Positions 34,936-45,203 of a stretch of 64,000 nt of DNA are shown one piece after another. Within the stretch, counting starts at the first letter, position 1, and every line of letters begins with the position of its first letter. The position numbers and the translations under genes are program-made. This DNA comes from Natranaerobius trueperi. Lineage in GTDB: Bacteria > Bacillota > Natranaerobiia > Natranaerobiales > Natranaerobiaceae. The notes under the pieces are model-generated. The model saw nothing but the letters and a program-made list of their open reading frames with translations. It had not been told where the DNA came from and did no database searches. The DNA lies in NCBI RefSeq assembly GCF_002216005.1, contig NZ_NIQC01000001.1:62001-126000 (forward strand). Reading direction: 5' to 3'.

Positions 34936-36532
34936 TCTTTAAGACAACATTAGATAATTGTGGACCTATTTTAGGTATACTTTCTAGATCTTTATCAGTA
35001 ATACCTCGGATACCAATCATAATAGCACAATAACTCATCATTCCTAAACAAACCCCAAATATTGTTGATATATTAGTATGAGCTATTATATTATCTATAA
35101 TTGGTTGAAAATAATAAATTATCCCACCCATTAATACAGATGCAAAAATTGGTTTTTTAATTATAGAAACTAACCCCATCCCTACTTTACCGTGTCGTCT
35201 TAGATCTCTAATATTAAAAACTGAAGCAACAAAAAATCCAGAACATGTACCAATTGCCCCACCTATTATATTTATCTCTGGAATAGCTGTTAAGTGATAA
35301 TTTATTAAAATATTTATTAATGCACCGTAACACAGGTTTTTTACAGGGTAAGGTGTTAAACCAAGTCCTTGTAGTGCATAGGCCGTTACCTGTTGAAGTG
35401 ATAAAAATATTGTTCCAAAGGCTAAATACCTTAACGGTTCTCCTGCTTCTTTATAATCAAACAGCAGTAACGTTAACCGTGGAGCCATAATAAAAAGTCC
35501 TATCGCTGCAGGGATAACTAATATAAAGTTTAATCTTAAGGCTTTTAATAATTGATAGTTTACTCTTCTTTTACCTGCTAATACATTACTTTCGGATAAT
35601 GCAGGCACTAAAGTTGTTCCTAGTGCAAGTGAGAAGGTAGATGGTATACTAACAAGTCTTAGAGCCATCCCTGATAACAACCCATATAAATGTGTAGCTT
35701 CAGCTTCTTCAAATCCTGCAAATTGTAGCCTTTGAGGAATAATGATTGCATCAATAGTTTGCATAATAGGTATTACAAGTGCCCCGAGAGATACTGGAAT
35801 AGCTATAGTCAAAAGACGCCCGATAAGCGGAAGTGATTTATAGAGATTAACTGTAGATAATAATGCTTTAAATAACCCTCTAAAACTAAAAAAGTGGCGT
35901 TTTCTGTAAAAAAACATTAGTAAAATTACAGCAAACAAACCACCTAAAGCTCCAGTTACTGCTCCAAAAGTTGCCCCTGCAGCACCATAAGATACACCTC
36001 TATCAATTAGAATATAAGCGAGAATAAGCATAGTTGTTACTCGTACAAATTGTTCTATAACCTGTGATATAGCTGTTGGTGTCATCAATTTCATACCTTG
36101 AAAATATCCGCGAAATGCTGCCATTAATGAAACAATTAAAATAGCCGGGGATATAGCTCGTAATGAATATACTACCCGGGGATCCCCAAGTACTTGAAAA
36201 CTAATAGGTTCAGCTAAATAATACATTAGCCATGAAAAAAAACTTCCGGTAATAAGTAAAAATAATAAAGCAACAATAAAGACGCGATAACTTTCTTGGT
36301 TTTTTTCAGTGGCTAGCTGTTCAGAAACCATTTTACTAACAGCAATCGGTACACCAGACACTGCCATAATTAAAAGTAAACTATAAATTGGATAAGCCAT
36401 CTCATAAAGGCCCATCCCCTCGGCTCCTATTATTCTTGATAAAGGAATACGATATAAAGCACCCATCAGCTTACTTAAGATCCCCGCTATCATTAAAACA
36501 AAGGCACCTCTAAAAAGGCCTTCAGCCATCAT
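34916..36532 (-). CDS. SpoVB/MviN-like lipid flippase
   Basis: The 538-residue protein has about 14 hydrophobic helices and begins MMAEGLFRGAFVLMIAGILS. Family features are the PLSRIIGAEGMGLYEMAYPI segment in helix 1-2 and AISPAILIVSLMAAFRGYFQ, as in polysaccharide biosynthesis (SpoVB) proteins that flip lipid-linked wall or spore-cortex precursors. A SpoVB paralogue is plausible because the organism appears to be a spore-former. It overlaps the cyclodeaminase gene start by 11 bp. Confidence 0.85.
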   Translation of the reverse strand: MMAEGLFRGAFVLMIAGILSKLMGALYRIPLSRIIGAEGMGLYEMAYPIYSLLLIMAVSGVPIAVSKMVSEQLATEKNQESYRVFIVALLFLLITGSFFSWLMYYLAEPISFQVLGDPRVVYSLRAISPAILIVSLMAAFRGYFQGMKLMTPTAISQVIEQFVRVTTMLILAYILIDRGVSYGAAGATFGAVTGALGGLFAVILLMFFYRKRHFFSFRGLFKALLSTVNLYKSLPLIGRLLTIAIPVSLGALVIPIMQTIDAIIIPQRLQFAGFEEAEATHLYGLLSGMALRLVSIPSTFSLALGTTLVPALSESNVLAGKRRVNYQLLKALRLNFILVIPAAIGLFIMAPRLTLLLFDYKEAGEPLRYLAFGTIFLSLQQVTAYALQGLGLTPYPVKNLCYGALINILINYHLTAIPEINIIGGAIGTCSGFFVASVFNIRDLRRHGKVGMGLVSIIKKPIFASVLMGGIIYYFQPIIDNIIAHTNISTIFGVCLGMMSYCAIMIGIRGITDKDLESIPKIGPQLSNVVLKIRWWSS

Positions 36533-37166
36533 AAACGGCCACTCTATGGTGAATATGTTCTATTTTTTGTATCAGGTCCCGGCTAGTTTTCTCAATCCTC
36601 TCAGCTTCATTACCGATCATTGTACAAAAAGTTTTATTAGATATATTTTTTAAATTTTCATTCACATTTGTAAGGCTACCAAAGATAGCTCCAGAAGCTT
36701 GATAAGCACCTGCTAATAAATCACCCTCTACAGCCGGATGTCCATTTTTTTGAAGACTTAGAATTAATCTTAAGACTTCCCTTGCTCTTTGTGCTGTTAA
36801 AAGAGGTATTAGAGTTAATTCTTTTGCTATATCTTCACTTGTCCTTAATTGGCCTGATTTTTCTTGACCTGTTTTTTCTTTTTTATCTTTTGAGTTTGTA
36901 CCTAAATATTCACGCACTACATAAGCATCTCTTTCTATAAAGTGTTCAAAATCTTTTTTTATTAATACTGCTTTCTCCCTACCTTCTTCTAATAGTTCTA
37001 TATAACCAGAGTCTGATACTTTTTTTAATGAGATATCACAGTACATAATCACAAGGCTACTACCAAGGGCCCCTGTTACAGCAAGTGAACTACCACCACT
37101 AGGAGTTAATTTACTTGAAGCAAGTAAATCAATGTACTCTTCAATAGAACTTGTTAAAAACTTCAT
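36522..37166 (-). CDS. Formiminotransferase-cyclodeaminase/methenyl-THF cyclohydrolase-like protein
   Basis: The 214-residue protein matches the C-terminal cyclodeaminase domain family. The N-terminal segment LASSKLTPSGGSSLAVTGALGSSL contains the family's PxGGGS-type motif, followed by helices around TLIPLLTAQRAREVLRLI and AVEGDLLAGAYQASGA. In anaerobes stand-alone copies (FchA-like) act as methenyltetrahydrofolate cyclohydrolase or formimino-THF cyclodeaminase in one-carbon metabolism. Which of the two cannot be settled. Start at ATG 37166, with GAGGGTGGGTG upstream. It lies between metK and the flippase. Confidence 0.85.
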   Translation of the reverse strand: MKFLTSSIEEYIDLLASSKLTPSGGSSLAVTGALGSSLVIMYCDISLKKVSDSGYIELLEEGREKAVLIKKDFEHFIERDAYVVREYLGTNSKDKKEKTGQEKSGQLRTSEDIAKELTLIPLLTAQRAREVLRLILSLQKNGHPAVEGDLLAGAYQASGAIFGSLTNVNENLKNISNKTFCTMIGNEAERIEKTSRDLIQKIEHIHHRVAVYDG

Positions 37167-37267
37167 TAACCTCACCCACCCTCTAAAAAATATAAATAGG
37201 GGATAATCTACTCTTCACTATTCTTATATCTATGGTAAAAAAGTCCAACTAATAACTTATTTTTTAA

Positions 37268-37302
37268 AAAAACGGGTTCAGATTATACCTGAACCCGTTT
37301 TC
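37268..37302 (-). terminator. Intrinsic terminator of metK
   Basis: ACGGGTTCA (37272-37280) pairs with TGAACCCGT (37290-37298) and the minus strand has a T-run. Confidence 0.9.
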
Positions 37303-37304
37303 TT

Positions 37305-38495
37305 TTACAATCCCGCTTCTTCTTTTAAGCTAGAGGCTTTATCTGTTTTTTCCCAAGGTAAATCTAGATCTATCCTACCCATATGTCCATAACAAGCAAT
37401 TTGTCTATAGATTGGACTTTGTAGCCCAAGGTCTCTAATTATAGCAGCTGGTCTTAAATCAAAATGTTTTGTAACTAGTTCTTCTATCTTTTCTTCAGAA
37501 ATTTTACCTGTTCCAAAGGTCTCAACCATTACACTAACAGGATTAGCTACTCCAATAGCATAAGCAATTTGAACTTCACACTTATCAGAAAGTCCTGCTG
37601 CAACTACATTTTTTGCTATATATCGTGCCGCATATGCTGCTGATCTATCAACTTTAGTTGCATCCTTACCTGAAAAAGCTCCACCACCATGACGAGAAAT
37701 CCCACCATATGTATCTACCATGATTTTTCTACCTGTAGCTCCTGCATCTCCTTGAGGTCCTCCGACCACAAACCTACCAGTAGGGTTAACTAAATATTCA
37801 CTGTCTTCATCTAATAAGTCTTTAGGTAATGTATCTTCGATAACAAATTCAGTAATTTCTTCTTCTAACTGTTCTTGTTTTACATTTGGGCTATGTTGTG
37901 TTGATAAAACTACTTTATCTATACGAAATGGTTTTCCATCTCTATACTCTATTGTTACCTGGCTCTTGCCATCAGGTCGTAGATATGGAAGCTTGTTATT
38001 CTTTCTAAGTTCTGCTAATTTTTTTGTTAACTTATGTGCAAGAGAAATGGGTAGTGGCATAAATTCTTCAGTTTCATTAGTAGCATACCCAAACATCATA
38101 CCTTGATCTCCTGCACCAATGGCTTTGATGTCTTGTTCATTCATTTCATCTTGTCTTTTCTCTAAAGATTCATCAACCCCTTGAGCTATATCAGGGGACT
38201 GTTCATCAATTGATGTAAGAACTGCACAAGTTTCTCCATCAAACCCATATTTAGCTCGAGTATAACCAATATCTTTAAGTGTATCTCTAACCAATTTTGG
38301 AATATCTACATAACAATTTGTAGTTATTTCACCAGTTACTAATACTAGACCTGTAGTTACACTGGTCTCAGCAGCTACCCTAGCAGAAGGGTCTTTTTCC
38401 ATAATAGCATCTAAAATTGCATCAGATATCTGATCAGCAACTTTATCTGGATGACCTTCAGTAACTGATTCTGAAGTTATCAGCTTTCTAGTCAT
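37305..38495 (-). CDS. metK: S-adenosylmethionine synthetase
   Basis: MetK makes S-adenosylmethionine from ATP and methionine. The 396-residue protein has the expected signatures: [37 protein letters not shown] and [20 protein letters not shown]. An AGGAGG site precedes the ATG. The upstream region (38496-38640) has no SAM-riboswitch pattern that I can see, so regulation is probably at the promoter. metK is divergent from dinB. Product SAM feeds the methyltransferase and radical-SAM (SplB) genes elsewhere in the window. Confidence 0.98.
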   Translation of the reverse strand: MTRKLITSESVTEGHPDKVADQISDAILDAIMEKDPSARVAAETSVTTGLVLVTGEITTNCYVDIPKLVRDTLKDIGYTRAKYGFDGETCAVLTSIDEQSPDIAQGVDESLEKRQDEMNEQDIKAIGAGDQGMMFGYATNETEEFMPLPISLAHKLTKKLAELRKNNKLPYLRPDGKSQVTIEYRDGKPFRIDKVVLSTQHSPNVKQEQLEEEITEFVIEDTLPKDLLDEDSEYLVNPTGRFVVGGPQGDAGATGRKIMVDTYGGISRHGGGAFSGKDATKVDRSAAYAARYIAKNVVAAGLSDKCEVQIAYAIGVANPVSVMVETFGTGKISEEKIEELVTKHFDLRPAAIIRDLGLQSPIYRQIACYGHMGRIDLDLPWEKTDKASSLKEEAGL

Positions 38496-38580
38496 GTTTA
38501 ATCCGCCTCCTTTATACTGACAAAGTTATCAATATTCTATTATAAACTAAAATTGACTGTCAATGTAGTAAAAATTTAAC

Positions 38581-38616
38581 TTATCATTTATCCATAAGTA
38601 TGTTGATAAATGATAA
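38581..38616. repeat. Inverted repeat between divergent metK and dinB
   Basis: TTATCATTTATC (38581-38592) is exactly reverse-complemented at 38605-38616 with a 12-base spacer. It could be an operator shared by both genes; it has no T-run and faces two start sides. Confidence 0.55.
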
Positions 38617-38666
38617 ATTATTATATAAACTGATAATATAAGAGATACCCTAAGGGGGAAACACTA

Positions 38667-39848
38667 ATGACTACACCTACTAAAAAAACTCGACAAATAA
38701 TACATATAGACATGGATGCCTTCTTTGCCGCTGTTGAAATCAGAGATAATCCGAAACTAAAAGATAAACCTGTGATAATTGGTGGTGGCAAACGCGGTGT
38801 TGTATCAACTTGTTGTTACAATGCTAGAAAATATGGAATTAGATCTGCTATGCCGATTTATCGTGCCAAAAGATTATGTCCTCATGGGGTTTTTCTCTCC
38901 CCTAATAGATATAAATACGAACAGGCATCGAAAAATATTCATGAAATCTTTTATAGTTATACTCCTCTTGTTGAACCACTATCACTTGATGAAGCGTTTT
39001 TAGATGTAACAGGCTCTATAAGTCTTTTCGGAAGTGCTGTTTCCATTGGAAAACAAATAAAAAAAGAGATAAAAAAGAAATTACATCTCACATGTTCAGT
39101 AGGTATAGCAACTAATAAATTTGTTTCAAAAGTAGCATCCGATCTAAAAAAACCAAGTGGCTTTATTCATATTCCACCTGGTAAAGAAAAGGAATTTTTA
39201 GCACCCTTACCTGTAGAGAAATTATGGGGTGTAGGTGAAAAAACAACTAACATATTAAAGCAAAATGGTTTTTATACCATTGGTGATCTCCAAAAAAAAT
39301 CTCCATATTATTTGGTGGAAAATAAAACTATTACAAAAGATCTTTTAATGCTCTCTAAAGGAATTGATCACAGAAAGGTAATACCAGAAGAAGAGCCTAA
39401 GTCTATAGGTCAAGAAAAGACTTTTGAAAAAGACTTATCCCCCGGAGGAGAGCTAATCCCTTTTCTACTTAAATTTTCAGAACAAGTAGGAGCTAGATTA
39501 CGAAAAGAAGGATACCGGGGAAAAACTGTCACTGTAAAAATAAGAAACAGTCAGTTTAAAACCCGGACCAAACAAAAAACTGTAAACGCTACAGATCAAG
39601 ACCAAGATATCTTTGAATATGCAAAAGATTTAGTTAAAGATTTATCTCTAGGTAAAAGTGAAAAAATTCGTCTTTTGGGAGTAACTGTCAGTAATTTAAC
39701 ACCTAATAGTGATTTTCAACTCACTTTAGAAGATCCATCTGGGAAAAACAAAAAGCTACAATCTGCCCTTGATCAAGTTAGAGAGAAATTTGGTGATAGT
39801 AGTTTAAAGAGAGCAACAACTATTACTTCTCAACAAGAGCAAAAGTAA
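38667..39848 (+). CDS. dinB: DNA polymerase IV (Y-family)
   Basis: This 393-residue error-prone polymerase copies damaged templates. Motifs are IIHIDMDAFFAAVEIRDN with the first catalytic Asp, YGIRSAMPIYRAKRLCPHG, SLDEAFLDVTGS with the catalytic Asp-Glu pair, and the thumb HhH KLWGVGEKTTNILKQNG. The C-terminal little finger ends around LLGVTVSNL. No typical LexA box is evident upstream. It converges with fabZ and overlaps its stop region by 26 bp. Confidence 0.97.
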   Translation: MTTPTKKTRQIIHIDMDAFFAAVEIRDNPKLKDKPVIIGGGKRGVVSTCCYNARKYGIRSAMPIYRAKRLCPHGVFLSPNRYKYEQASKNIHEIFYSYTPLVEPLSLDEAFLDVTGSISLFGSAVSIGKQIKKEIKKKLHLTCSVGIATNKFVSKVASDLKKPSGFIHIPPGKEKEFLAPLPVEKLWGVGEKTTNILKQNGFYTIGDLQKKSPYYLVENKTITKDLLMLSKGIDHRKVIPEEEPKSIGQEKTFEKDLSPGGELIPFLLKFSEQVGARLRKEGYRGKTVTVKIRNSQFKTRTKQKTVNATDQDQDIFEYAKDLVKDLSLGKSEKIRLLGVTVSNLTPNSDFQLTLEDPSGKNKKLQSALDQVREKFGDSSLKRATTITSQQEQK

Positions 39849-40260
39849 GTTCACCTTTAACAGCTAATTCATCACCAACATAGATTGATCCTTCACCCTT
39901 ACCGATACTGCCTTTGGTTTTAGTAAGTTCTACAGTGATCTGTAAAGTATCACCAGGTACTACCTGACGTTTAAATTTAACTTTATCTACTCCTCCAAAA
40001 ACAGCAAGCTTACCTTGGTTTTCAGGTAGGCTCATAAGAGCACAAGCGCCTACCTGAGCCATTGCTTCTATCTGTAATACTCCTGGCATTAATGGACGAT
40101 CTGGAAAGTGACCTTGTAGATAATGTTCATTTCCAGTTACATTTTTAATACCTGTCGCCTTTTCACCAGGGACAAGTTCTGTAAGTTTATCCACTAATAA
40201 AAATGGATAGCGATGAGGTATAATTTCTTTTATCTGTTCAATATCCCAAGTTTTGTTCAT
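39823..40260 (-). CDS. fabZ: 3-hydroxyacyl-ACP dehydratase FabZ
   Basis: FabZ dehydrates beta-hydroxyacyl-ACP in fatty-acid synthesis. The 145-residue hot-dog protein begins IKEIIPHRYPFLLVDKLTEL, with catalytic His in YLQGHFPDRPLMPGVLQIEA and Glu a few residues on. Length is normal. It is encoded 2 bp downstream of the beta-CASP RNase gene, so the two are co-transcribed, although no fab cluster is present. Confidence 0.97.
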   Translation of the reverse strand: MNKTWDIEQIKEIIPHRYPFLLVDKLTELVPGEKATGIKNVTGNEHYLQGHFPDRPLMPGVLQIEAMAQVGACALMSLPENQGKLAVFGGVDKVKFKRQVVPGDTLQITVELTKTKGSIGKGEGSIYVGDELAVKGELTFALVEK

Positions 40261-40262
40261 AG

Positions 40263-41879
40263 TTATTCCTCCCTATTTCTATATTGTCTTAGTTTTTTCC
40301 TTAATGTTCGCATTTGTTTTTCAATATTTTGTAACTCTTTTTCAGAAACTTCACTTTCACAAATATCATAAAGAGCTAATAATCGTTCTTGAATTAAAGA
40401 TGACTCTAGCTCCCATTGTTCTAACAATGACTTTATTCGCTCTTTAACAGTTGTTTTGTTATCTTTAGGTATTGATTCTACAGTTTTTGTAACATAAACT
40501 GTTTCACCTAGTTCAGGAATATAAGTTTCTATACCTGTATTATCATAAACAGTTTTTGAAAATTCTTTTATAACACTTTCTTCACCATGAACCAAAAAAA
40601 TTTTATCTGGTTTATCAACGAATTTATTAACCCAATCAATAAGCTGATCTCTATCTGCATGAGCAGAAAAACCATCTAAGGATTCAATTCTACACTTTAC
40701 AGCTATCTCTTCTCCAAAGATACGGACATCTTTTTCTCCATCTAGAATTCTTCTCCCAAGAGTACCTTGAGCCTGAAAACCAACAAATAATACTGTAGAT
40801 TCACTTCGCCATAGGTTATGCTTTAGGTGGTGCTTTATTCGACCAGCTTCACACATACCACTCGCTGAGATAATTACAGCACCTTTTTGTCGTTCATTAA
40901 GTTCCTTTGAAGCTTCAGCTGTTCTAGTATATGTCACATATGGTGAATCAAAGGGACTTTCACCATCTAATATAAACTTGCGTGTTTTTAAATCATACAT
41001 ACTAGGATGGCGTCTAAAAATTTCCGTAGCTGAAATAGCAAGGGGACTATCAATATAAACATCTGGTATAGATTCTAGTTTATCTTCTGTTATTAGCTTA
41101 TTAATTGTATATAATAGGTCTTGAGTTCTTCCCACAGCAAAGGAAGGAATAATTAGATTTCCCTCAGCCTTCATAGTCTCATTAATAACTTGAGCTAGTT
41201 TTTCTGATCTAGTAGTTTCATCTTCATGTATTCTAGTTCCATAAGTTGATTCTAAAAACAGATAATCTGCTTCTTCAACTATTGATGGGTCCTTAATTAT
41301 CGGTTGATTGGGTTTACCTAGATCCCCAGAAAATACTAATTTATTTTGTTTTCCATCCTCTGTTATCCATAGCTCTAAAATACTAGATCCTAAAATATGA
41401 CCAGCATCATGAAACTTAAACGCTATTTCTGGAGTTAAAGTAACTAGCTGTTCATATTTTTGTTCTCTAAAATGACCGAAACTATTATAAGCATCTTCTG
41501 CAGTATACAAAGGCTCTACTTTTGGTTTATTACTTCTCATACGCTTTCTGTTTTTCCAATTTGCTTCCATCTCATGGATATAACCACTATCAGGAAGCAT
41601 AATGCCACAAAGATCAACTGTTGGTTCTGTTGCATGAACTTCTCCTCTAAATCCGTCTTTGATTAATTTTGGTATCAGTCCACTATGATCAATGTGAGCA
41701 TGAGTTAGTAATACAAAATCTATTTCTTTTGAATCAAAAGAAATAGATTTTGCGTTTCTTTCCTTAGCCCTTCCACCTTGAAACAATCCACAATCAACTA
41801 ACAACTTACTGTGCTCAGTTTCTATTAAAAAACTAGACCCAGTTACTGTCTTCGCAGCTCCCAAAAAGGTGACCTTCAT
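40263..41879 (-). CDS. Beta-CASP metallo-beta-lactamase fold RNase
   Basis: The 538-residue enzyme has the MBL motif VLLTHAHIDHSGLIPKL, a second metal His in AGHILGSSILELW, the metal Asp in FSGDLGKPNQPI, and a beta-CASP insert with ISASGMCEAGRIKHHL. GFSAHADRDQLIDWVNKF and VHGEESVIKEF complete the site. Relatives are nucleases acting on RNA (KH-less CPSF/YsiB-like); substrate not proven. It has an AGGAGAGGAG site and is followed by fabZ. Confidence 0.93.
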   Translation of the reverse strand: MKVTFLGAAKTVTGSSFLIETEHSKLLVDCGLFQGGRAKERNAKSISFDSKEIDFVLLTHAHIDHSGLIPKLIKDGFRGEVHATEPTVDLCGIMLPDSGYIHEMEANWKNRKRMRSNKPKVEPLYTAEDAYNSFGHFREQKYEQLVTLTPEIAFKFHDAGHILGSSILELWITEDGKQNKLVFSGDLGKPNQPIIKDPSIVEEADYLFLESTYGTRIHEDETTRSEKLAQVINETMKAEGNLIIPSFAVGRTQDLLYTINKLITEDKLESIPDVYIDSPLAISATEIFRRHPSMYDLKTRKFILDGESPFDSPYVTYTRTAEASKELNERQKGAVIISASGMCEAGRIKHHLKHNLWRSESTVLFVGFQAQGTLGRRILDGEKDVRIFGEEIAVKCRIESLDGFSAHADRDQLIDWVNKFVDKPDKIFLVHGEESVIKEFSKTVYDNTGIETYIPELGETVYVTKTVESIPKDNKTTVKERIKSLLEQWELESSLIQERLLALYDICESEVSEKELQNIEKQMRTLRKKLRQYRNREE

Positions 41880-41897
41880 GAAAAGACTCCTCTCCTC

Positions 41898-44192
41898 TTA
41901 ACTTATATCAGTATACAATCTAACAAGAAAATATAGTTCTCCTCTTTTATTAGGATATTCATGGGACATCTCTTGGATGATTTCTCTTGCATCTCGAATT
42001 TTATCTTGATCACCTTTTTGACTTTCAATAAGTTTAATTATAGCTGGTTTGAAATAATCTTTATAGAATTTGCTATCTTGTTCATTTGTCATCAGCTCTA
42101 CAGCATAAAGATATTCATCTCTAATATTAGTATCTTGAAAACCTAATTCATAAATTTCATCATAACTATTTGATAAAACTAAAGCTGCTAATAGATTATG
42201 ATCTTTAAAATCATCTGGGTTTTTAGCATTATCTAAAATATCTTTATAGATATCTAATGCTTCATTTACTTCTCCTTCTAGTAAATAAATCTTAGCCAAG
42301 TACTCTTTTACTTCATTAACTAAAAATTCATCTTCTAAACCGTTTTCTAATAACTGATAAATTGTTTCTTTAGCATTTTTGTAATCACCTTGTAAATAGA
42401 AGGTCTGAGCTTTATTTAATTTTAATTGATCATTATCTACTAGTTCTAGTAATTTATCTTGATACTCTAAGGACAGGTCTAGATTTTGGTTTCTACCGTA
42501 ATGATTAGTACCATATTTATAGATCCTTGAAAGAGCTAAAAGATATTCTTTGTCATACCCCTCAACATTCTCATACGAGTTTTCTAATTCATTAATGACA
42601 TCAATATGCTCTCTACTTTCAATTAACTCATTAACTGAATCAAAACCTTCTGTCATAAATTTTTCACGAACTTCAAATATATTTAGTCTATCTTCATCAC
42701 TGTACATATTATAACCTAAATTATTTGAGATGAAGTTACCATCTTCATCATAAGCAGATATCACAGGTATGAACTCTCCTGTTGGATAAGGTAATCCAAA
42801 AACACTTCCCTTTGAGATATGATTTCTCCAACTATAATATCCTGGATCTAGTTTCCATAATTCTTTTAGATCTGTATTTAACTCATTATCTGTAATTCCT
42901 TTTTTCAGACTCCTTATTCTGATTAAAGAAAGTTCATCTTTTTCATTTCTAAATATCTCACCAATTCCAAAATTATAATAAGAAGCATCTCTTTCTTGTG
43001 ACCAGTCAAAAGTAAACTCACCTTCATCTGTTATTTCAATTTCAGAGGTATCAATCATACTAGTAAACTCAATTGGTTGTTCTTTACTAGTGTTTTCATC
43101 AAGTTCTACAAATAAAGTATCTCTTTCTTTTTTAACATAACCATCTAGCTCATCTTTATCTTTCGAAACAGCTACAGTATACCTTCCAGGACTTAGGTTA
43201 TCAAATTCAAATTCACCTAACTCATCTGTAACTGTACTAGGTGCCTTTGAGATCATTTCATATGACCTTACATTATGATAAGGTCTAACTAAATAAACAT
43301 CTACACCTGCTTTTTTCTCACCATCAAAAGCCACATAACCTTTTAATGTAGCACCATTATCTTCTCTTAAATTATTAAGTCCAGCCTTTCTATGCAGAAG
43401 GGTAGATTTATAGCGATAAACATCTAAATCAGCGGGATAAGAATCATTACCTTCTATCTCTAATCGCTCTTTTTGATACTTTTCATGCCAGTCATCTAAG
43501 AATTTTAACTCTGATTCGTATACTTCATTTGCAATTTCATACTCTTCTAAGTTACTTAATCTATCACCTAATAATATTCCAATATGTGAATCTATTGGTT
43601 TTCGTTCAGGGTGATCAATAGATTCGAAATACAAATCCTTTGCTTTTTGTAGTTCATCAAGTTCTAAATAAATGTGGATCATTAATGAATGGCCCTCAAG
43701 CGAAAAACCAGTTCTTGTATTTAAAAATTCTTCAGCATATTTTTTTGCTTTTTCTAATTCACCTTCATATAAATAAATTTTACCTAATTGATATGAAGCT
43801 CTTTCTGCTCTACTGTAAGTTGGAAAACTTTCTTTTAAATCAATAAATAATTTCTTTGCTTCGTTTAATGGATCTTTATCTTCTGCTAAAACAGGATCTT
43901 TATGGGATTTTCCATTACCTAAACTTCCGTTTCTATTATTAAGTACAAATGTCGTATCATCCATGGCATATCCTTTTAAGAATTGTGCTCGTCCATACAA
44001 TGCATCTGCTCTTTGCATCGGAAAGTACCTTATAATATTTTGATAATAGTCCTGTGAATAACCTGGTCGATTATCAGAAAATGCATATAAAATCTCACCC
44101 GCTATCACATAAGAAGATAATAATATTATTAATCCTAATATGAATCGCCCTCTTTTTATTCTATTAGTTACAATGTTTTTAAATAAATTCAA
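41898..44192 (-). CDS. Large TPR/carboxypeptidase-regulatory-like membrane protein
   Basis: The N-terminus has a membrane anchor (residues about 15-35). Residues about 110-250 contain TPR-like helix pairs. A carboxypeptidase-regulatory-like Ig fold follows near LSPGRYTVAVSKDKDELDGY, preceded by DELGEFEFDN. The C-terminal third again has helix repeats around YLQGDYKNAKETIYQLLENG and IYLLEGEVNEALDIYKDIL. Mostly extracytoplasmic; function unknown. It lies upstream of the beta-CASP gene on the same strand with an 18-bp gap. Confidence 0.75.
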   Translation of the reverse strand: MNLFKNIVTNRIKRGRFILGLIILLSSYVIAGEILYAFSDNRPGYSQDYYQNIIRYFPMQRADALYGRAQFLKGYAMDDTTFVLNNRNGSLGNGKSHKDPVLAEDKDPLNEAKKLFIDLKESFPTYSRAERASYQLGKIYLYEGELEKAKKYAEEFLNTRTGFSLEGHSLMIHIYLELDELQKAKDLYFESIDHPERKPIDSHIGILLGDRLSNLEEYEIANEVYESELKFLDDWHEKYQKERLEIEGNDSYPADLDVYRYKSTLLHRKAGLNNLREDNGATLKGYVAFDGEKKAGVDVYLVRPYHNVRSYEMISKAPSTVTDELGEFEFDNLSPGRYTVAVSKDKDELDGYVKKERDTLFVELDENTSKEQPIEFTSMIDTSEIEITDEGEFTFDWSQERDASYYNFGIGEIFRNEKDELSLIRIRSLKKGITDNELNTDLKELWKLDPGYYSWRNHISKGSVFGLPYPTGEFIPVISAYDEDGNFISNNLGYNMYSDEDRLNIFEVREKFMTEGFDSVNELIESREHIDVINELENSYENVEGYDKEYLLALSRIYKYGTNHYGRNQNLDLSLEYQDKLLELVDNDQLKLNKAQTFYLQGDYKNAKETIYQLLENGLEDEFLVNEVKEYLAKIYLLEGEVNEALDIYKDILDNAKNPDDFKDHNLLAALVLSNSYDEIYELGFQDTNIRDEYLYAVELMTNEQDSKFYKDYFKPAIIKLIESQKGDQDKIRDAREIIQEMSHEYPNKRGELYFLVRLYTDIS

Positions 44193-44207
44193 TTTTTATC
44201 CACCTTC

Positions 44208-45161
44208 CTAGTAACCCTTGTGTTTATCTACTTTAGTTGGTAGTTCTTTACCACTAATATATGCTTGAAGATTTTCTTTAAATAAGGCCATAGCTTTTTT
44301 AGTATAGTCTGGAGACACTCCACCTACATGAGGAGTAATATAACAATTATCTAACTCCCAAAGGGGTGAATCCTGTGGTAATGGCTCTTTTGAAAACACA
44401 TCAAGGCCTGCTCCAGCTATTTCATTATCTATTAATGCTTTATAAAGTGCTTTTTCATCAACTACACCACCACGAGCCATATTAACTAAAAAGGCACTCT
44501 TTTTCATTAAAGATAGTTCTTTTTCTCCTATTAAGTTTTGTGTTTCATCAGTTAAAGGAACAATTAATACTAGAAAATCAACCATTGGAAGTATTTTGTT
44601 AAGTTCTTTAGAGCTATACATTTTGTCTACAAATATTGAATTTGTCGGATTTTTTTTAGTTGCTACAACAGTCATATCAAATACTTTTGCTTTTTTAGCT
44701 ATTTCTTCACCAATAGAACCGAGTCCTACTATACCTATGGTTTTATTTGCTAACCCTGATATAGTTAAATGTTCCCACTCTTTTCTTTTTTGCATTTTTC
44801 TATAATCAAATTGTCTTCTAACATAGGGAAGTAAAAATGAAAATACATGTTCTGAAATTTGTTCTTTATGTATTCCCCTAGAATTTGAAAGTAACATATC
44901 TGAACTAATAATTTCAGGTATCAAAAATTTATCCACACCTGTACTTAAAGCATGGACCCACTTCAAATTTTTCCCTCTAGCAATTCGCTCTGGTGTAATA
45001 AATCGTCCCCAGCTTATAAAGATATCACTATCACAAATTTCAATATCCATTATAGATTCATTAGCGGTAGATACTAGATCAACTTGGGGAAAATCAGACA
45101 AGAGATCATGTCTATGATCCTCTTTTAAGTTCCCAGTATACAAAATTTTCAACTGTCTCAC
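44208..45161 (-). CDS. D-isomer specific 2-hydroxyacid dehydrogenase
   Basis: The 317-residue NAD(P)-dependent dehydrogenase has GIVGLGSIGEEIAKKAKVF as the nucleotide loop, the catalytic Arg in NMARGGVVDEKAL, Glu in DVFSKEPLPQDSPL and the general-acid His in TPHVGGVSPDYTKK. It could reduce glyoxylate, hydroxypyruvate or another 2-oxoacid; the substrate is not fixed by sequence. It has an AAAGGAG site and lies 15 bp upstream of the TPR gene. Confidence 0.93.
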   Translation of the reverse strand: MRQLKILYTGNLKEDHRHDLLSDFPQVDLVSTANESIMDIEICDSDIFISWGRFITPERIARGKNLKWVHALSTGVDKFLIPEIISSDMLLSNSRGIHKEQISEHVFSFLLPYVRRQFDYRKMQKRKEWEHLTISGLANKTIGIVGLGSIGEEIAKKAKVFDMTVVATKKNPTNSIFVDKMYSSKELNKILPMVDFLVLIVPLTDETQNLIGEKELSLMKKSAFLVNMARGGVVDEKALYKALIDNEIAGAGLDVFSKEPLPQDSPLWELDNCYITPHVGGVSPDYTKKAMALFKENLQAYISGKELPTKVDKHKGY

Positions 45162-45203
45162 TCCTTTATAATCACATCAATTTTATACCCTACTTCTTTC
45201 TAG

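Noticed and set aside
38496-38640. SAM riboswitch upstream of metK
   Set aside because: The gap is short and AT-rich and shows none of the conserved helices of SAM-I or SAM-II.
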